Shown piece by piece: positions 24,163 to 32,745 of a DNA stretch of 34,547 bases. The notes under the pieces are model-generated. The model made no database searches, was not told where the DNA came from, and saw only the letters and a list, made by a program, of their open reading frames with translations. The stretch is taken from positions 18,344 to 52,890 of the forward strand of contig PCQY01000032.1 of assembly GCA_002770755.1 (NCBI GenBank), in the 5' to 3' direction. Origin of the DNA: a candidate division WWE3 bacterium CG23_combo_of_CG06-09_8_20_14_all_40_14. Lineage in GTDB: Bacteria; Patescibacteriota; WWE3; CG2-30-40-12. Within the stretch, counting starts at the first letter, position 1. Each line of letters begins with the position of its first letter. Position numbers and translations under genes: made by a program.

Positions 24163-24915
24163 TTACCACTCTGATATTATCCTGCAAATTTCCTTAGAAA
24201 GACCTAGCGGCTCCTTCGCCTGCCAAACATTTCTCCCAACCGCCACTCCGGAACACCCCGCTTTTATAGCATCCTTTATATCTTTTAGAAATTCCCGCTC
24301 GTTGGTTTTTAACCCACCCGATATAACCACTTTTGCTCTGCCGGCGCTCTCAACCACCAGCCGCATATCCTGGACACTTCCCGCATAATGCATTTTCAAA
24401 ATATCCGCCCCAAGTTCAAGCCCTGCTCTTGCGGCGTAAGCTAAAACTTTTGGCGAATCCTCTTTTCCTTTTACCGCTTTCCCGCGCGGATACATCCAAG
24501 CAATCACAGGAATGTTTTTATTATGCGCCTCTCTTACCACATTCCCAAACTCTTTGAACATAAGGCTCTCAAATTTGCTGCCCACATAAACGGTATAACC
24601 CACAGCGCAGGCTTTAAGTTTAATTGCCTCGTCCACAGTACACAAGGGGGCGGAGTAAGGCTCGTCTTCAACAAAACTAGTTTTGCCGTTAAGTTTAATA
24701 ATTAGAGAAACTTTTTTGCGAAAGGGCACATAGTATTTTTCGGCAATACCTTTTTGGAGGATAACTGCGTTAAATTTAGCTTTGTCGGCAATATCCAAAA
24801 TATAATTAGGGTCTATGTTTATATCGTTAAAATCCGAGGGGCCATGTTCTAATCCGTGGTCATACGCCAGGAACATAAACTTTCCGTTGGTGGATATTTT
24901 GGACAGGGATAACAT
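24163..24915 (-). CDS. Class I fructose-bisphosphate aldolase (DhnA/FbaB type)
   Basis: 250 residues, the usual size of archaeal-type class I aldolases of the DeoC/FbaB/DhnA family, which split fructose-1,6-bisphosphate through a Schiff-base lysine. Seen: FLAYDHGLEHGP (about 15-26), typical of the phosphate-binding start; VIAWMYPRGKAVKG; ADILKMHYAGS, where the Lys is the probable Schiff-base residue; VISGGLKTNEREFL; and CSGVAVGRNVWQ near the end. 2-amino-3,7-dideoxy-heptulosonate synthase is a close alternative, but the YDHGLEHGP motif and glycolytic context favour aldolase. A consensus promoter lies six bases before ATG 24915. Confidence 0.85.
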   Translation of the reverse strand: MLSLSKISTNGKFMFLAYDHGLEHGPSDFNDINIDPNYILDIADKAKFNAVILQKGIAEKYYVPFRKKVSLIIKLNGKTSFVEDEPYSAPLCTVDEAIKLKACAVGYTVYVGSKFESLMFKEFGNVVREAHNKNIPVIAWMYPRGKAVKGKEDSPKVLAYAARAGLELGADILKMHYAGSVQDMRLVVESAGRAKVVISGGLKTNEREFLKDIKDAIKAGCSGVAVGRNVWQAKEPLGLSKEICRIISEW

Positions 24916-24921
24916 AATACT

Positions 24922-24949
24922 ATTATAGCAAAGAGAACATTTTTTTCAA
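24922..24949 (-). promoter_or_regulatory. Aldolase promoter, predicted leaderless
   Basis: Minus strand: -35 TTGAAA (24949-24944), a 16-base spacer, a perfect -10 TATAAT (24927-24922), then six bases to ATG 24915. The best example in this window of a promoter that leaves no 5' leader. Confidence 0.7.
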
Positions 24950-24982
24950 TAAAAAGATTAAGATGGTAAAGAACTTCGGGCG

Positions 24983-25972
24983 TTATAAGTACTTCTTAAT
25001 ATTATCATTATGCTCCTGTATGGTTTTGGAAAAATGCGTTACTCCGTTACTCCCCGTTAAATAAAACCAATAATCCGTTTCCTTATACTCTAAAACCGCT
25101 TTTATCGCATCCAATCCCGGATTGCAAATAGGCGCGGGAGGCAATCCTGCATATTTATAAGTATTGAACGGGGAATCTATTTCTAAATCGGCGGCGGACA
25201 AAATATCCCACCAAGCGCAGTCCTGCGCAGAAGAGCAGACCGACTCGTTTAAATCTTTCGCGTATTGGATTGCAGCATCCGCCTGCAAAGGCCAGCTGTT
25301 ACGGTATCTTTTTATTAATATCCCCGCAACCGCTGCTTTATCCTCAAAACTTCTTGCCTCCCTCTCAACTATGGATGACAATATAACCACCTCATCCAAA
25401 CTAAAACCGCTCTCCTTTATTTTATCTTCAAAAGGGCTAATTTTCTCGTCAAAATTTTGCCGCAGAGTTTTGGCTATATCTTCCCCTGAGACACTGTTAT
25501 AAAAGAAGTAAGTATCCGGAAACATAAAACCTTCTTTGGTATAGGCGCTTTTCAGAAAATCCATTTGCGCCGCCTTCGGAAGAATCTGCGCCATCTGCTC
25601 AATTCTCCACCCTTCAATGAAGGTAACCTTCTCCTGAAAACTTCCTTTACCAAAAAGGTCTGCCACTTCAACAACGGAGGCGTTGGTTGGGATAATAAAT
25701 TTCCCCGCCTGCAAACTTCTTCTTCCCAAAAGAACATACAACTTAAACAACCCTTTGGAATTTATAAGGTCTTCCTTTTTCAAAAGAACAGCGATGTCCT
25801 CTACTCCAAAACCCTTGGGAACGGTTATTTCCTTATACAGCTCTTTTCCAAAGTAATTATTCTGCCTTCTTATGCCCCATAAATAAAAGGCGGCAAACAC
25901 CGCAGAAAGAACTGCTAATAATCCCCAAAATTTCCAGTATTTTGGTAATTTAACTTTTATCTTTGCAATCAT
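24983..25972 (-). CDS. mltG: Endolytic transglycosylase MltG (YceG-like)
   Basis: 329 residues from ATG 25972. It cleaves nascent glycan strands next to the membrane and sets their length. An N-terminal signal anchor (KYWKFWGLLAVLSAVFAAFYLWG) is followed by a LysM-like part and the YceG catalytic domain: EGWRIEQMA, GFMFPDTYFF, ILSSIVEREA with the catalytic Glu, SWPLQADAAIQYA, and DSPFNTYKYAGLPPAPICNPG near the end. The frame also opens at ATG 26017, adding 15 residues and overlapping ruvX by 68 bases instead of 23. 25972 is preferred because the anchor begins there. Last gene of the pilM-like, baseplate-J-like, ruvX, mltG operon. Confidence 0.92.
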   Translation of the reverse strand: MIAKIKVKLPKYWKFWGLLAVLSAVFAAFYLWGIRRQNNYFGKELYKEITVPKGFGVEDIAVLLKKEDLINSKGLFKLYVLLGRRSLQAGKFIIPTNASVVEVADLFGKGSFQEKVTFIEGWRIEQMAQILPKAAQMDFLKSAYTKEGFMFPDTYFFYNSVSGEDIAKTLRQNFDEKISPFEDKIKESGFSLDEVVILSSIVEREARSFEDKAAVAGILIKRYRNSWPLQADAAIQYAKDLNESVCSSAQDCAWWDILSAADLEIDSPFNTYKYAGLPPAPICNPGLDAIKAVLEYKETDYWFYLTGSNGVTHFSKTIQEHNDNIKKYL

Positions 25973-26348
25973 AGTTTTCAAAAAATTTCTCCAAAAGCAT
26001 ACAAGCCGCAACATCATCCAAATGTTTTCTGCTTTTTTTTGAATATCCCATTTTTATTGAATAATCCAAAGCCTCTTTGGAAGTAAAATCTTCATTTAGA
26101 CCCCTAATTGGAATGGAAATCTGCTCTTTTAAGAACTCCTTAAAACTATTCGCCCCAATAATATCTTTTTTTGGGATACCCAAAACTATACAGGAAATTT
26201 CGTTTTCCTCAATAATTTTTTTTAAAACCCGCAGAACTTCGTTCCAATTTTTCCCTTCAAGAATTGCAAACGGAGCAAAAAAAGGGTTTTCCCCCAAAGC
26301 TACCCCAATACGCGATTTCCCAAAATCAATACCTAAAACCTTTGCCAT
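25950..26348 (-). CDS. ruvX: YqgF/RuvX Holliday-junction resolvase-like protein
   Basis: 132 residues, RNase H fold. It starts VLGIDFGKSRIGVALGE (4-20) with the first catalytic Asp (Asp8), continues with IVLGIPKK (about 54-61) where most members have GLP, and NEDFTSKEA (about 84-92) where most have DERLTT. It ends with the last acidic pair in HLDDVAACMLLE (about 110-121). Members process Holliday junctions or 16S rRNA 5' ends. Starts three bases after the baseplate-J-like gene stop and overlaps mltG, a common neighbour of yqgF. Confidence 0.9.
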   Translation of the reverse strand: MAKVLGIDFGKSRIGVALGENPFFAPFAILEGKNWNEVLRVLKKIIEENEISCIVLGIPKKDIIGANSFKEFLKEQISIPIRGLNEDFTSKEALDYSIKMGYSKKSRKHLDDVAACMLLEKFFENYDCKDKS

Positions 26349-26351
26349 AGA

Positions 26352-27815
26352 CTATTCATTCCTAATTTCAACTTTTATACGAGATTTTATATGAGGGGTA
26401 GTGTTTAAAAATCCCGGAAGTCTTGGCCAAACAGTTAGCTCATAAGAAGTTACATTTTTTAAACTGTCCAAATATTCTTTAGCGGCGGGAACTCTTACAT
26501 TAGCAATATTATCCCTAACTTCCTCAGCACTTATTTTCGGCACCACAAAACTTCTAACCTTAACCAATAACTCCAGCTTATCTTTAGACAACGGCATAGG
26601 CTTGCTTGCAAGCACATTTCCTATTTCAAAACGGGTCTCCGCATCCGAAAAAGCATATTGTTCAGGAACAGACCTCTCCAAAACGCTCTTAACAATTTGT
26701 TCCAAATCGTTTTGATAGTACGCCAATGTGTATGTCCTCCCCTGTAAAGAAAGGTTTAATTTATCCGCCTCGTCATCAACATTTTTATCAAACACCTCAT
26801 CAAAAATTTCAAACCCTATGGAATTTTCGGCAATTTTCTGCTCCCCAACAAGTTTTAACTCCAAATCTGTTTTAGCGCTTAACTTTAGTTTCTCCTCCAA
26901 AGTTTGCTTAAGCGCTTCTTTATCCTTTTCTGAAACTGCGTGCACCTTCTTGCTGGAACCTCCCAAAAACTCTTTCTCGTTTTGGGCAAGAAAATCAGAG
27001 GTTTTATGGTCGTCCACATAAAATTTTTGGTCCTCTTTAATATTATAAACCGCGCCAAAATTTTCGGCTTCAACCCCCACTTCAGAAAACCCATAAGTAA
27101 TGCCCTCTGGAAGCTCTTGCCGCTCCTCAACAACAACATCCTCAAGAGTGTAATAATTCAGCTCCTCCGTATCCGCAGTAATCAAAATTAGTTTAGTCCC
27201 TTTGCTAAAAGTTTTTTTGCCCGAAGTTTTATTGTATATTTTTACCGTTCCTTTAGCTTTTTCTCCAACCTCCTTCTCCCCGGAAGTTTGAATAGAATCG
27301 CTTAACTTTCTAACTGCCTCAAGTAGAACAGCTGGAATCTCCTTATCGCTCTCACTAACCTTTTCCGCTTTTGCGCTTGCTGTAATATCCACATTTTTAA
27401 CAAGCATTTCAGAATTTATATTTATTACAACATCCGCCTTCGGAACAACCCACCAAAAGCCAATCCCTAAACCAATTAACAGCAAAAAAACACCTGCCAA
27501 AAGCGCCGCATTTTTTAATATAGAAAATATTTCCATTTTTTGCACGGGCGCATCTTTAGAAAACTCTTTTTCTTCCAAAGAAGGTTGATAACTTTCCGCT
27601 TCCAGAAACTTTAGAGACTCGCCCTTTTCGTTAACAAACGATATTTTTTTCCCCAGCAAATCCGCCTGCCTTTCTAGGAACTTAAAGGATATTACATTAC
27701 GCAAAAAAGGTATCTCAGAAGAACCCGCAAACACAAGCTCCAAATCCTCAATCTTACGCATATCCTCCGCAAGCGTGCATAAATCGTCGGCTTTATTAAT
27801 AACAATTTTTTGCAT
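26352..27815 (-). CDS. Baseplate-J/gp47-like membrane protein
   Basis: 487 residues. A cytoplasmic N-terminal part of about 100 residues is followed by one transmembrane helix (about 104-126) and a large extracellular beta-rich region. Within it, GEKAKGTVKIYNKTSGKKTFSKGTKL (about 184-209, split here) matches the start of baseplate-J-like domains, and a repeated beta domain with KVRSFVVPKISAEEVRDNI lies near the C-terminus. Such proteins are widespread in CPR genomes with no phage genes around, so this is probably an envelope protein. Role unknown. It sits in a tight operon between the PilM-like and RuvX genes (three-base gaps). Confidence 0.6.
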   Translation of the reverse strand: MQKIVINKADDLCTLAEDMRKIEDLELVFAGSSEIPFLRNVISFKFLERQADLLGKKISFVNEKGESLKFLEAESYQPSLEEKEFSKDAPVQKMEIFSILKNAALLAGVFLLLIGLGIGFWWVVPKADVVININSEMLVKNVDITASAKAEKVSESDKEIPAVLLEAVRKLSDSIQTSGEKEVGEKAKGTVKIYNKTSGKKTFSKGTKLILITADTEELNYYTLEDVVVEERQELPEGITYGFSEVGVEAENFGAVYNIKEDQKFYVDDHKTSDFLAQNEKEFLGGSSKKVHAVSEKDKEALKQTLEEKLKLSAKTDLELKLVGEQKIAENSIGFEIFDEVFDKNVDDEADKLNLSLQGRTYTLAYYQNDLEQIVKSVLERSVPEQYAFSDAETRFEIGNVLASKPMPLSKDKLELLVKVRSFVVPKISAEEVRDNIANVRVPAAKEYLDSLKNVTSYELTVWPRLPGFLNTTPHIKSRIKVEIRNE

Positions 27816-27818
27816 TCT

Positions 27819-28985
27819 TTATTTCAAAACTTCTAAACCAACCATCCCCAAAGAAACGGGAACAACATTTCTTAAATCTTTTAAGTACCCGTTAGGGTCC
27901 TCTATATTTTGAAAGTCTTTCAGAGTTACTATTTCTGCCTCCGGGACAGATTTAAACGGAAAATTCTCATACCATTTTCTTTCCTTTAGTATTTTTACAA
28001 GGTCATAAGTCAGCCCCCCTCCCCCGAATATAAGAATTTTTGGCGGAAACACTTTTATACCATCAAAATTTTCCAAAACGGTTTCTATACCCAAAAGCCA
28101 ATAATTTAAAACTTTAGAGGTGATTTCTTTTATCTGCTCTGCCCCTAATGTTCCTTCCTCGTAAGCGATTTTCTTTTTCTCCGCTTCGCTTATTTCCACA
28201 TCCAAGATGGAAGCTATTTCTTTAGTAAGCTGGCTGCCGCCAAAGTCTAAAGTTTTAGTGGAAACAATTCCGCCTCCATAACAAATACCAACATCTGTTT
28301 TATCCCCCCCAAAATCTACTAAAATAGCATTAAGAGCTTTGTAATTTGGGCTTAGGAATTTAGACAGCGCATACATTTGGGAACTTGCCGCCGTAAAATT
28401 AACTTTTAGTTTCTTGCAAAGCTCCGCTAAAAAAGACAAAGTATCTTTTTCAGCAAACGAAGTAAAAAGGCCTATTTCTAAATACTTGCTAGATTTATCA
28501 AGAACATCCTCTACCAAAACGCCGTCAATTCTGGAAGATATTATGCCCGAATTAACCATAGTTAATTCTCTATCCTCTAAACCAACCCTGGAAGTTTGGA
28601 TTCGTTCCGCTTCAATAAAAGCCAGCTCTTGGATTCTTTTTATTATATCTCTCAGTTCTCCCTTAGAGACCCTTTCCTCCGGGTTCTGTCTTTTTACTTT
28701 TACCGTTGTGGCAAATCCAAACACGGTTTCCCCAGAAAGGCCAAAAATAACATTCTGCCCTTCAACAATATAATCTTTAAGAATAGATGAAATTGCTCCC
28801 AAGTCGGTGAACATCCCCAAATTCACCGCATCTTTGGGAGTATTTACAGTAGAAAGATTTTCAAGAAGCAAACGGTTGTCGGGCAAAAAGAAGAATTTGC
28901 TTATTTTTATTAAAGAGGAGCCTAAATCTATAGCCAAGAAACTCTTATCGGGTTTTTTCCTTATTAAGGACAAGGGATTAAACAT
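27819..28985 (-). CDS. PilM/FtsA-like actin-fold ATPase
   Basis: 388 residues from ATG 28985. Actin-type ATP-binding motifs are present: phosphate-1 LAIDLGSSLIKI (about 17-28), phosphate-2 LVDFGGDKTDVGI (about 227-239) and adenosine loop ILIFGGGGLTYDL (about 318-330). The domain layout with SHS2-like insert (about 90-190) fits PilM and FtsA. PilM is the cytoplasmic actin-like partner of the type IV pilus inner-membrane complex; FtsA anchors FtsZ. No C-terminal amphipathic FtsA tail is evident and an extracellular-domain membrane protein follows, so PilM-like is favoured. A TTG start at 29006 is possible; the promoter at 28995-29023 overlaps it and argues for 28985. Confidence 0.75.
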   Translation of the reverse strand: MFNPLSLIRKKPDKSFLAIDLGSSLIKISKFFFLPDNRLLLENLSTVNTPKDAVNLGMFTDLGAISSILKDYIVEGQNVIFGLSGETVFGFATTVKVKRQNPEERVSKGELRDIIKRIQELAFIEAERIQTSRVGLEDRELTMVNSGIISSRIDGVLVEDVLDKSSKYLEIGLFTSFAEKDTLSFLAELCKKLKVNFTAASSQMYALSKFLSPNYKALNAILVDFGGDKTDVGICYGGGIVSTKTLDFGGSQLTKEIASILDVEISEAEKKKIAYEEGTLGAEQIKEITSKVLNYWLLGIETVLENFDGIKVFPPKILIFGGGGLTYDLVKILKERKWYENFPFKSVPEAEIVTLKDFQNIEDPNGYLKDLRNVVPVSLGMVGLEVLK

Positions 28986-28994
28986 ACTAAATAA

Positions 28995-29023
28995 AGTATA
29001 GAACAAAAACCCCCCTTTGTCAT
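28995..29023 (-). promoter_or_regulatory. Promoter of the PilM-like operon, predicted near-leaderless
   Basis: Minus strand: -35 ATGACA (29023-29018), a 17-base spacer and -10 TATACT (29000-28995), then nine bases to ATG 28985. Transcription would start within about two bases of the ATG. The -35 overlaps the last codons of the upstream nuclease gene. Confidence 0.65.
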
Positions 29024-30735
29024 CTATTCAATTCAACACAATAAGTTTTCTCTAAAATTACTTCGCCTTCCTTATATTTAAAAATATTAAGATTACCTCC
29101 TACCCAAATCTTCCATTTTTTTCTATCAGGAGAAACCGTTACAAAAAAGTTTATTTTTTCTATTGGCAAATTTTTTAAATTTGTGTTTTCGTTTGACACC
29201 CAGAAACTAACACTTAGCAACAGAGGCAACTCCTTATTTTTAGGAGAAATTTCCTCAAGCAAATTATCAAGCGCTTGTCTAAAATGTAAATTAGATTTAT
29301 AAAAATTCAATTTTTCTATATCCGAAACAACTTCCGGCAATTTATAAGAACCCTTATTTTCTGTAAGATCTAAATATTTTTTCGGGTAGCAAGCAATAAT
29401 ATCAACATATTTTCTGGGCTGACCACGACCAGTGCCAGCTTGAGGAAATATTGCCCTGTCCCCTTGGGCTCCGGGGTAACTCAAGGAAATAATATCAAAA
29501 CCATTCTTCCTTAAAACTTGATGAGCAACAATATAAGTAATGTCGTCCTCCTCAATAAAATCCCTTTCCTTCACTTTTGTTGCTTTTATGTTTGAGTTTT
29601 CTCCAAAAATGTTTTGAGTAATATCCCACCCTAAAACAATTTTGGTTTTCCCCCTTTTGTTTTGGATTAGCAACTTACTAGAATTAGAAAATATCGCAAG
29701 CAATGCCTTATTGAATAAATTTAGATTATCAGAAACAAATTTTGTAATATTTATCTCTTTTGAAACTAATTTAGGTGACAGGTACCCTTGTGTTTTTAAA
29801 AAAGTGGTAAAGTTGCCACCCATATCTAAACTGGTTCCCTCTATAAAAGCATTCAAGTAATCTAAATCATTTTTTAACTTATTTTTCTCAAAAACCCTGT
29901 CCCCACGGGATGGAAAAACTATTCTTGATATTATCTCCTCATTATATCTACATTTGTAATACCAAATCATACCTCTCTCCGGGTCCATTGCATGCCCCAT
30001 ACGATTAAGTTTAAAAAGAAAAGCATTCTCTTTTTTTAGCCATTTCAGCCTGGAGCTTCTAAAACTAGAATGATCGGCTAAAAGAGTAAATTTTTCAAGT
30101 CTTTCGAGCCATTCTACTAAATATTTATTTTTTATTTGGGGCAGAATAATTTTAGAAAGTCCCTGTTTCTTTACATCTTTATAATTTTCCGAAACAACTT
30201 TAATTGTTTTAACTATTAAATAATCAAAATTCGCTATATTTGGCGGACACGAAAGGTATTCAGGATTTCTCTCTACGAGACTTGGCGTTTCCATCGGCCA
30301 CTCAAAATGGAATGCTGGTAAGTTAAATCTTTTAAAGATCAAAGCATAGGGTTCAAAGGTATCAAAACCGATATTACCGCCATGTCTACTCTGCGATTCT
30401 TTAAATGGTGAAATCCTTACATAAAAACATTTTCCCGCTACCGCTCCAAGATAACCATCAAACCTTTGCAACTCGTGATCCTCCGTTGTTACAGCTTCAG
30501 AAAATTCTATTACAAACAGAGGTATTTCCTCAGTACCTACTACACAGGAAATCATTATATCCGGATTTTTAAATTTTAGTATTTTAGAAATTAAAGACCC
30601 GTCAATGTACCCCTTTCCTTTAGAAAGATAAACAAGTTTTAGTCCTATATCAGGAAAACTATTTTTAATAATTGGTTTAATGTAATGATTTGCCTGCTCG
30701 TATGATTCGTAATATATTCTTATTTCTCTGTTCAT
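29020..30735 (-). CDS. Putative restriction endonuclease, unclassified
   Basis: 571 residues; I do not recognise the family. It follows two DNA methylase genes by two bases, which is the main reason for calling it a restriction enzyme. Two segments look nuclease-like. First, PDIMISC (58-64) leading to VIEFSEA (75-81) and DHELQRFDGYL, similar to a PD-(D/E)XK core whose Lys is replaced by Ser79. Second, YVDIIACYP (443-451) and LTENKG (457-462), a standard D...ExK core with Asp445, Glu459 and Lys461. A Gly/Arg-rich loop GTGRGQPRK (434-442) directly precedes the second core. The middle (about 150-400) shows no motif and may hold target recognition. An enzyme with two nuclease lobes, or one active and one recognition lobe, is possible. 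Codon use is more AT-rich than in alaS. Confidence 0.6.
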   Translation of the reverse strand: MNREIRIYYESYEQANHYIKPIIKNSFPDIGLKLVYLSKGKGYIDGSLISKILKFKNPDIMISCVVGTEEIPLFVIEFSEAVTTEDHELQRFDGYLGAVAGKCFYVRISPFKESQSRHGGNIGFDTFEPYALIFKRFNLPAFHFEWPMETPSLVERNPEYLSCPPNIANFDYLIVKTIKVVSENYKDVKKQGLSKIILPQIKNKYLVEWLERLEKFTLLADHSSFRSSRLKWLKKENAFLFKLNRMGHAMDPERGMIWYYKCRYNEEIISRIVFPSRGDRVFEKNKLKNDLDYLNAFIEGTSLDMGGNFTTFLKTQGYLSPKLVSKEINITKFVSDNLNLFNKALLAIFSNSSKLLIQNKRGKTKIVLGWDITQNIFGENSNIKATKVKERDFIEEDDITYIVAHQVLRKNGFDIISLSYPGAQGDRAIFPQAGTGRGQPRKYVDIIACYPKKYLDLTENKGSYKLPEVVSDIEKLNFYKSNLHFRQALDNLLEEISPKNKELPLLLSVSFWVSNENTNLKNLPIEKINFFVTVSPDRKKWKIWVGGNLNIFKYKEGEVILEKTYCVELNR

Positions 30736-30737
30736 AA

Positions 30738-31859
30738 TTATTTCTTCAGTAAAATTAAATGCTCCTTTTTTTCAAGAGCAGAGGCAAAACTTGGATTAAA
30801 TGCTCTAGAATGTCTTGAAAGTGGCACCGATACCCCATCTATATATTTCAAACCAATCTCACCAGAAAGTCTTTTAATAATCTCATCCATCTTTATTATT
30901 TTTTTATTTATTACAGAATCTCCAATAATAATGAAAATATTTTTGTGCTCTCTAATTATTCTTCTCATCTCTAAAAGACATTTTTTGATATCCTCCTCCC
31001 ATTTTTTAGGACTTTCTTTAAGTGAAGAAAACTCTCGTCTTGAGCCAATCTCATTTAATTGCGCGAATTTAATATCCATATCTAACCAATACTTCCTATG
31101 CTTATGATATAAGTAATAGTCATAAGTATTTGCATACGGAGGAGATGTAATTATTATATCAACAAAATCATCTTTGATTGCAGATAGATTTCGACTATCT
31201 AACTGTAAAATTTTAACATCTATTTTTTTATTTTTAGTCTTTTCAAAAAAATCCAAATGCGCTCTTTTAATTTCCTCAGCTTTCTCAATAAACATTTTTA
31301 TTGTTTCATAATCTTTTAATCTCTTCTCTATCGCCACATACCTTGTATCGCTTTCTTGGTTTGAAACTTTAACAATTATTGATGACAATACTATCAATAG
31401 CAAATCTCTTAAATCCTGCTCCTTAATTCTTAAAATATTTTCTTTAAGAAATGAAAGCTCCCTAACAACATTCTCCTGAAACCAATGCTCAATACTTTTA
31501 TAATAATACTCCTTAACCACATCCGTTTTTTTATAATGTTCTAACAGATAAGTAAGCAAAATATCAATTTTATTCAACAGTTTTTTATCTAGCGGTTTTC
31601 CCTTAACTTTGGACAAAAGACATGAGAGAGGATTTATATCATTCCCTATAGAGGAATATCCTAAAAGGGTAGCTTCCAGCAATGTTGTACCAGAACCAAC
31701 AAACGGGTCGCAGATTACATCCCCTTTATTAGCATATCTTTTAATTATCTCCCTTGGAATAAAAGCAGGAAATTTACAAGGGTAGGCATGAAAGGAATGA
31801 AGCGGATGATCTAGTCCTTTTCTCTCGTGATTAAATATTTCTAATAAATTATTACCCAT
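30738..31859 (-). CDS. SPPY-type DNA methyltransferase 1 of second restriction-modification module
   Basis: 373 residues. SAM motif CDPFVGSGTT (50-59) comes early, catalytic TSPPYANTYDYY (238-249) late, separated by a helical insert of about 170 residues. SPPY is typical of N4-cytosine methylases, though adenine cannot be excluded. The early HPLHSFHAYPCKFPAFIPREII segment (18-39, split here) with its motif-X-like role is common in this class. Overlaps the preceding methylase by eight bases and is followed after two bases by the putative nuclease. Confidence 0.85.
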   Translation of the reverse strand: MGNNLLEIFNHERKGLDHPLHSFHAYPCKFPAFIPREIIKRYANKGDVICDPFVGSGTTLLEATLLGYSSIGNDINPLSCLLSKVKGKPLDKKLLNKIDILLTYLLEHYKKTDVVKEYYYKSIEHWFQENVVRELSFLKENILRIKEQDLRDLLLIVLSSIIVKVSNQESDTRYVAIEKRLKDYETIKMFIEKAEEIKRAHLDFFEKTKNKKIDVKILQLDSRNLSAIKDDFVDIIITSPPYANTYDYYLYHKHRKYWLDMDIKFAQLNEIGSRREFSSLKESPKKWEEDIKKCLLEMRRIIREHKNIFIIIGDSVINKKIIKMDEIIKRLSGEIGLKYIDGVSVPLSRHSRAFNPSFASALEKKEHLILLKK

Positions 31860-32727
31860 TGTAGTAGGGCTTACGAAGAATTACAATAAATGAACAGTTT
31901 TGATTTGTATAGAAAACACTGGGATATCCTAAAAGCACCAGCCTCCTTTGGAAATTTTGATTCCAAATAATCAAATCGTGGTAATACCACCCTGCTTCTT
32001 TACCAACACTCGCTAGATCAGAATGGAAATCTATGTAAGGGATTTTATTTTTTGTATCCCTATAATCTTTTACCACCCAAACACTATACCCACCTATTTT
32101 TGTTACCTGCAAATTGTCTATCAATATCTTTTTGACCTCTTTGAGAAAGTCGGGGTAATCTAAATTACCAAAATCTTCTGCCTTTTGGCTATATTGTTTT
32201 ACAGTTGAATTGTTGGCATATTTTATTAAGGATGTTTTATGCACTTTCTGCCTATCTTTCAATGACCGTTGAATAAAGTTCGCGTAGGGTGGCGATGTGA
32301 ATGTTAGTTGGATAGAAGACTCCTTCAAATACTTTTTAAGATTTCTACAATCGTCATTGTAAATAACATGGAATAACTTACCTCCTTCTTTGTCAAAAAA
32401 ATTGGCTTTCTCCCGCTTCAAAACACCATTCGCAATTGTGAAAAATTTTTCATCCAGCTCTATACCTATTCCAGAACGCCTCTGCCTATATGCGCTTGTA
32501 ACAGTGGTCCCAACCCCAACAAATGGGTCAAAAACAATATCCCCTTCATTAGAGTACATTCTGATTATTCTATCCGCTAAAGCAATAGGATAGGTTGCTC
32601 CATGTTCTTTTTGATAAGGCTCCCGTGGAGAACTAACATCATCCCAAACATTTTTACTTAAAGATGCCCATTCTGTTGGCGTTAGACCATTAAAAGATTT
32701 TTTATCTCTTTCATTAATATCTTTCAT
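31852..32727 (-). CDS. SPPY-type DNA methyltransferase 2 of second restriction-modification module
   Basis: 291 residues. Motif-X-like GATYPIALADRII (43-55), SAM motif FDPFVGVGTT (66-75), GIELDEKF (88-95) and catalytic TSPPYANF (144-151). Probably N4-cytosine or N6-adenine. It differs clearly from its partner in size and insert, so the two are not a recent duplication. Two separate methylases suggest an asymmetric recognition site. A TAGAAT box (32741-32736) eight bases before the ATG could give a near-leaderless transcript independent of alaS, which ends 18 bases upstream. Confidence 0.87.
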   Translation of the reverse strand: MKDINERDKKSFNGLTPTEWASLSKNVWDDVSSPREPYQKEHGATYPIALADRIIRMYSNEGDIVFDPFVGVGTTVTSAYRQRRSGIGIELDEKFFTIANGVLKREKANFFDKEGGKLFHVIYNDDCRNLKKYLKESSIQLTFTSPPYANFIQRSLKDRQKVHKTSLIKYANNSTVKQYSQKAEDFGNLDYPDFLKEVKKILIDNLQVTKIGGYSVWVVKDYRDTKNKIPYIDFHSDLASVGKEAGWYYHDLIIWNQNFQRRLVLLGYPSVFYTNQNCSFIVILRKPYYNG

Positions 32728-32745
32728 AATTTTGCATTCTACCCC

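Noticed and set aside
26352-27815. Baseplate-J-like domain as a sign of a prophage or contractile tail.
   Set aside because: No other phage structural gene is present, and the protein has a transmembrane anchor in an operon of housekeeping genes.
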